DNA of 64,000 nt from JAYRSJ01 sp041920215 (GTDB lineage Bacteria; Pseudomonadota; Gammaproteobacteria; Burkholderiales; Burkholderiaceae_C): positions 1 to 64,000 of the forward strand of contig JAYRSJ010000013.1 in the NCBI GenBank assembly GCA_041920215.1, read 5' to 3'. Position 1 is the first letter of the stretch. Every line of letters starts with the position of its first letter. Of the stretch, positions 59,320-64,000 are shown in pieces. The position numbers and the translations under genes are program-made. Below the pieces are notes generated by a model that saw nothing but the letters and a program-made list of their open reading frames with translations, was not told the DNA's origin and ran no database searches.

Positions 59320-60093
59320 ATGAAAAGCAAAGAAGGGCAGACACCCGCCATCCAGGTACTGGAACGCGCTTTTGCGCTGCTGGACGTGCTGGCCAGCCAC
59401 CAAGACCCGGTCTCGCTCAAGCAGATCAGCGAAAGCACTGGGCTGCACCCCTCCACCGCCCATCGCATTCTCAACGACCTGGCTATCGGTCGTTATGTGG
59501 ACCGCCCGGAAGCCGGCAGCTATCGGTTGGGCATGCGCTTGCTGGAGATGGGCAATCTGGTCAAAGCGCGGCTCGACGTGCGCGATGCAGCGCTGGGGCC
59601 GATGCGGGAGCTGCACAAGCTCACCCATCAGCCGGTCAATCTGTCGGTGCGCCAGGGCGACGAGATCGTCTATATCGAGCGTACCTATAGCGAGCGCTCT
59701 GGCATGCAGGTGGTACGTGCCGTTGGCGGTCGGGCGCCGCTGCACCTGACTTCGGTCGGCAAGCTGTTCCTGGCCAGCGATGATCCGCAGCGGGTACGCA
59801 CCTATGCAACCCGAACCGGGCTGTCCGGCCATACCAAGAACAGCTTGACCGATATGGCGGCGCTGGAGCGCGAGATGGGTCTGGTGCGCCAGCGCGGTCT
59901 GGCGCGCGATGACGAGGAGTTGGAGTTGGGCGTGCGCTGCATGGCGGCTGGCATCTACGATGACCAGGGCAAGCTGATTGCCGGGCTGTCGATTTCGGCG
60001 CCGGCCGACCGGCTAGAGGAAAGCTGGGCGCCACGGCTGCGCGAGACAGCGGCGCAAATCTCCGCAGCCCTGGGCTACCGCGGGAATACCTGA
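59320..60093 (+). CDS. IclR-family transcriptional regulator
   Basis: In this 257-residue protein the N-terminal winged helix spans residues about 9-70 (QVLERAFALLDVLA, VSLKQISESTGLHPSTAHRILNDLAIGRYV). It is followed by the IclR effector domain (ARDAALGPMRELHKLT-like, VVRAVGGRAPLHLTSVGKLFLA, GLARDDEELELGVRCMAAGIYD, GLSISAPADRL). It should bind a small carboxylate or aromatic effector; the regulon is unknown. The divergent TIGR03790-type gene, 56 bp away, is the nearest candidate target. Confidence 0.93.
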   Translation: MKSKEGQTPAIQVLERAFALLDVLASHQDPVSLKQISESTGLHPSTAHRILNDLAIGRYVDRPEAGSYRLGMRLLEMGNLVKARLDVRDAALGPMRELHKLTHQPVNLSVRQGDEIVYIERTYSERSGMQVVRAVGGRAPLHLTSVGKLFLASDDPQRVRTYATRTGLSGHTKNSLTDMAALEREMGLVRQRGLARDDEELELGVRCMAAGIYDDQGKLIAGLSISAPADRLEESWAPRLRETAAQISAALGYRGNT

Positions 60094-60154
60094 ACCTTGC
60101 CTGATCGGAGGCCGCGCGCCATCATCGCCGCGCGGAGCAAGGAAATGAGGGCAA

Positions 60155-61195
60155 TCAGCCCGAGACCGCGATCGCCTGCAAGGCCTCGGCCGGGGTCTTG
60201 CTGATCCATTTGCGCACCCGTTCAGCATCACCGATGCGAGAGTATTTGCCGGTCGAGTCCAGGAAGACCATGATCAGCTTGCGGCCTGCCAGCTGCGCCT
60301 GCATCACGAGGCAACGGCCCGCCTCGGCGATATAGCCGGTCTTCTGCAGGCCGATATCCCAGCTGGGACTGCGCACCAAGCCATTGGTGTTGTGGAACTG
60401 CAGTTGCCGACGGCCCAGCGCCACCTGATGCTCGGGCGATGTCGACAGCTCGCGCAGCAGCTGGTGTTCATGTGCGGCCTTCACCAGCACCGCCAGATCG
60501 CGGGCACTGGACTGGTTGCGGCTGGATAGGCCGGTAGGCTCCACATAGTGGGTATCGCTCATACCCAAGGCCATGGCCTTGCGGTTCATCGCCGCGGCGA
60601 AGGCGCTCAAGCCGCCAGGGTAGTGACGCCCGAGCGCATTCGCCGCCCGGTTCTCCGAGGACATCAGAGCCAGATGCAGCATCTCGCCCCGCGTCAGCTG
60701 CGAACCGACCGACAGACGTGAACGGCTGCCTTTCTCGGTATCAATATCCTCATCCGTGATTGTCAGCAACTCGTCCAGTGGCTGGGCGGCCTCGACCACG
60801 ATCAGCGCCGTCATCAGCTTGGTGATGGAGGCGATGGGCAGCACGGCCTGAGAATTTTTGGCCAGCAACACCTCGTTGGTGTCCTGGTCCAGTACCAGCG
60901 CGACGCTCGACTTCAGGTCCAGCGGGTCGTCGACTGCATGCAGGCCGTAGAGTTGACCAAAAGTGGGGCGTTCTGCAATGACGGCGCGAACCACCTTGGC
61001 CCTGGGCTTGGCCGCCGCGCGCACGCGTTTGCTGCTGAGCTTGCCGGCGTCGGCTTTGCGAACCGTCTTGCCGCTTGCACGTTGGGACTTCGCGGCCGTG
61101 GCAGCCTCGGCGCCCTGAACGGGCAGCAGAGCCCCCCCGGCGACAAGCGCAGTGCCCAGCAGCGCCGCAGACAAGACACTCAGAACAGTTTTCAA
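60155..61195 (-). CDS. pbpG: D-alanyl-D-alanine endopeptidase (PBP7-type)
   Basis: This protein of about 346 residues is a periplasmic penicillin-binding serine peptidase. Motifs are SxxK in PIASITKLMTALI, SxN in LMSSENRAANALGRHYP and KTG in IGLQKTGYIAEAG. A Lys/Ala/Arg-rich linker (about residues 35-75) follows the signal peptide. There is no ATG or GTG. A TTG at 61195 gives a proper signal peptide (KTVLSVLSAALLGTALVAGG), and further TTGs lie up to 61213. It lies downstream of leuA on the same strand. Confidence 0.92.
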   Translation of the reverse strand: MKTVLSVLSAALLGTALVAGGALLPVQGAEAATAAKSQRASGKTVRKADAGKLSSKRVRAAAKPRAKVVRAVIAERPTFGQLYGLHAVDDPLDLKSSVALVLDQDTNEVLLAKNSQAVLPIASITKLMTALIVVEAAQPLDELLTITDEDIDTEKGSRSRLSVGSQLTRGEMLHLALMSSENRAANALGRHYPGGLSAFAAAMNRKAMALGMSDTHYVEPTGLSSRNQSSARDLAVLVKAAHEHQLLRELSTSPEHQVALGRRQLQFHNTNGLVRSPSWDIGLQKTGYIAEAGRCLVMQAQLAGRKLIMVFLDSTGKYSRIGDAERVRKWISKTPAEALQAIAVSG

Positions 61196-61265
61196 TCCGG
61201 CCCCCAACAACAACGACCCGAGTTTAGGCGACTAACAAAAGTGCCGCAAGATCAAAAACTTAGAA

Positions 61266-61295
61266 GCAGAACCTCAAGTTACCTATCGGTTCTGC
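61266..61295 (-). terminator. likely terminator of leuA
   Basis: GCAGAACC and GGTTCTGC (8 bp) pair across 14 bases. On the minus strand TTCTAAGTTTTTG follows. It lies 13 bp after the leuA stop. Confidence 0.55.
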
Positions 61296-61307
61296 CCTCA
61301 CACCCGA

Positions 61308-62849
<1,542 letters not shown>

Positions 62850-62898
62850 GAGAGTCTCCAGTCGGTGAGGTGGGGCTGTTAACAGAATTTCAGGACAC

Positions 62899-62931
62899 AA
62901 AAAAGCCCGCGAAGCTTTGGCTTGGCGGGCT
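62899..62931 (-). terminator. attenuator terminator in the leuA leader
   Basis: On the minus strand AGCCCGCCAAGC, loop CAAA, GCTTCGCGGGCT (12-bp stem with one mismatch), then TTTTTTGTG. It lies 50 bp before the leuA start and 33 bp after the leader-peptide stop, the arrangement of a transcription attenuator. Confidence 0.85.
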
Positions 62932-62963
62932 GGTTTGATGCAGAGATGTCTAGACGTGTGCGA

Positions 62964-63014
62964 TCAATGCGCCCGGGGCGGGACGCCTAGTAGCAGAGCG
63001 GTGCGAATAAACAT
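62964..63014 (-). CDS. leuA leader peptide (16 residues, three consecutive Leu codons)
   Basis: The ORF reads MFIRTALLLGVPPRAH. The Leu run is CTG CTA CTA; CTA is rare in this GC-rich genome, so ribosome stalling should be sensitive to charged tRNA-Leu. It ends 33 bp before the attenuator hairpin. A possible extended -10 box ends 7 bp before the ATG, so the peptide may be translated from a nearly leaderless transcript. Confidence 0.75.
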   Translation of the reverse strand: MFIRTALLLGVPPRAH

Positions 63015-63021
63015 GCGTTGC

Positions 63022-63027
63022 AATATA
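63022..63027 (-). promoter_or_regulatory. extended -10 box of the leuA leader transcript
   Basis: TGC-TATATT on the minus strand fits an extended -10. The -35 (TGCACC or GCACCA) is weak. The start point would fall at or just before the leader ATG. The box lies in the 26 bp between the pssA stop and the leader ORF. Confidence 0.5.
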
Positions 63028-63040
63028 GCACGGCCCTGCA

Positions 63041-63880
63041 TCATTGGTGCAGGCCCTTTTCGTCGGGCTCGTCGGTTGACGTGGCAATCACGCTTACCGG
63101 CCGGCCCTTCATCCGCTTGTAGGCATAGACGCCATAGCCCGAGACACCGTAGGCGCAGAACAGACCGAACAGGACCGCGGGTGGATGGATATTGATCACC
63201 GCGATCGCCAGCGCAATCGCCACGATGACGATGAAAGGGACTGAGCGCTTGAAGCTGATGTCCTTGAAGCTGTAGAAGGGTGCATTCGTCACCATGGTCA
63301 GACCCGCGTACAGCGTGAAGCCGAAGGCCAGCCATGCCAGAGGCAGGTCCTGATGGATGTTCCGGTAGCCAGCATCGTCCAACACCCAGACCAGACCAAT
63401 TACCAGCGCCGCAGCCGCGGGGCTAGGCACCCCTTGGAAGAAGCGCTTGTCAACGACGGCCAGATTGGTGTTGAAACGGGCCAGTCGCAGAGCCGCCCCG
63501 GCGATATAGACGAAGGCCGCGAACCAGCCCCATTTGCCCAGTCCCTGTAGGGCCCACACATACATGATCAGGGCGGGCGCCGCGCCGAAGGAAACCATGT
63601 CGGACAGGCTGTCCATCTGCTCGCCGAAGGTGCTCTGGGTGTTGGTCATGCGCGCCACCCGGCCATCCAGACTGTCCAGCACCATCGCCGCAAAAATACC
63701 ATAAGCGGACTGTTCGAAACGGCCACCCATGGCCATCACGATGGCATAGAAGCCGCTGAACAGCGCTGCCAGCGTGAAAAGATTGGGGAGAATGTAGATG
63801 CCCTTGCGGCGCGGGCGCACGGCCTCGAGTACGTCGTCCTCGTCAAGCGGCTCAGGGTTCTTGTGGTGGCTGTCGGTCAT
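63041..63880 (-). CDS. pssA: CDP-diacylglycerol-serine O-phosphatidyltransferase
   Basis: This 279-residue integral membrane enzyme makes phosphatidylserine. The CDP-alcohol phosphotransferase signature DGxxAR-x8-G-x3-D-x3-D is intact (LDSLDGRVARM through GEQMDSLSD). It is preceded by IYILPNLFTLAALFSGFYAI and followed by further helices. The ATG at 63880 is chosen from the family N-terminus (acidic, then RRKGIYILPN); it lacks a ribosome-binding site. Placement between ilvC and leuA is a common betaproteobacterial order. Confidence 0.95.
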   Translation of the reverse strand: MTDSHHKNPEPLDEDDVLEAVRPRRKGIYILPNLFTLAALFSGFYAIVMAMGGRFEQSAYGIFAAMVLDSLDGRVARMTNTQSTFGEQMDSLSDMVSFGAAPALIMYVWALQGLGKWGWFAAFVYIAGAALRLARFNTNLAVVDKRFFQGVPSPAAAALVIGLVWVLDDAGYRNIHQDLPLAWLAFGFTLYAGLTMVTNAPFYSFKDISFKRSVPFIVIVAIALAIAVINIHPPAVLFGLFCAYGVSGYGVYAYKRMKGRPVSVIATSTDEPDEKGLHQ

Positions 63881-63904
63881 GGGGCGGGAGGATACAGCAG
63901 CGCT

Positions 63905-63937
63905 CCAAAGAAAAAGCCGCGGGAGGGCCCGCGGCTT
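63905..63937 (-). terminator. terminator after ilvC
   Basis: On the minus strand AAGCCGCGGG, loop CCCT, CCCGCGGCTT, then TTTCTTTGG. It lies 23 bp after the ilvC stop and 25 bp before pssA. Confidence 0.85.
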
Positions 63938-63959
63938 GGCAACAAGGGAGGACCCCCGA

Positions 63960-64000
63960 TCAGTTTTTGCTCTGATCAACCAGGCGGTTCTTCTTGATCC
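63960..64000 (-). CDS. ilvC: ketol-acid reductoisomerase, last codons (runs off the right edge)
   Basis: Only the C-terminus is present: IKKNRLVDQSKN followed by TGA. This matches the typical IlvC end in Burkholderiales (WI-KK-LVDQ-KN pattern). Position upstream of pssA and leuA on the same strand supports the call. Confidence 0.7.
   Translation of the reverse strand, partial: IKKNRLVDQSKN

Noticed and set aside
63880..63897. A shared TCCCGCCCCATGAC context at the starts of pssA and of the kinase gene at 26630
   Set aside because: Two occurrences of a short GC-rich string are not evidence of a regulatory element. Both genes simply lack a clear ribosome-binding site.

Overview
This is a chromosomal window from a high-GC proteobacterium, most likely a betaproteobacterium of the order Burkholderiales (Roseateles/Mitsuaria/Paucibacter-like; this placement is inference). 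The evidence is the strong GC bias at third codon positions, the order ilvC-pssA-leuA, tig-clpP-clpX-lon flanked by tRNA genes, an etfBA-acyl-CoA dehydrogenase operon, and chemoreceptors ending in xWE(T/S)F. I see no insertion sequence, prophage, integron, CRISPR array, rRNA or replication origin. The window is almost wholly coding, and most long ORFs opposite real genes are codon-bias shadows.

Left part (1-24.8 kb). sucA runs off the left edge and is divergent from a 2-oxoglutarate/Fe(II) oxygenase, a small CxxCxxCC protein and an orphan peptide-type solute-binding lipid-free secreted protein. Then come a large FtsX-type permease, a DODA-type extradiol dioxygenase and tRNA-Gly(CCC). An operon read leftward holds gabD, a giant CHASE/multi-PAS hybrid kinase and a REC-GGDEF diguanylate cyclase. 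alaS follows, then a YecA-like protein, a SET-domain methyltransferase, and a YhhY-type acetyltransferase behind a candidate terminated leader RNA. A short-Q-loop (CIO-type) cytochrome bd operon, cydAB, is led by a GbsR/MarR regulator gene whose upstream region holds a perfect 40-bp palindrome.

Middle (24.8-44 kb). A NarL-type two-component pair is divergent from a chemotaxis operon: a minimal CheZ-like protein, cheY, cheA, mcp, cheW, mcp, mcp. The last receptor carries every residue of the known amino-acid-binding dCache motif at exact spacing. Next are a nitronate monooxygenase-like gene, an acyl-CoA dehydrogenase and etfAB. The etfB promoter region holds two different operator-like palindromes. 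murI, a UMF1-type transporter and a tRNA cluster (Leu, Gly x3, Cys) follow.

Right part (44-64 kb). The proteostasis block lon, clpX, clpP, tig ends at tRNA-Leu(UAG). A two-gene RND efflux operon has a clean sigma70 promoter and a TetR-type operator. It is divergent from hpnCDE, the three-step squalene pathway. A TIGR03790-type secreted protein, an IclR regulator and a PBP7-type endopeptidase come next. The window ends with leuA, preceded by a complete attenuator (16-residue leader with three consecutive Leu codons plus a terminator), then pssA and the last codons of ilvC.

The strongest leads are regulatory: the cyd palindrome, the leuA attenuator, the etfB double operator, the RND operator/promoter and the terminated leader ahead of the acetyltransferase. 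Protein-level leads are the mini-CheZ and the amino-acid chemoreceptor. Start sites were chosen from ribosome-binding sites and signal-peptide logic, so several differ from the longest possible ORF.
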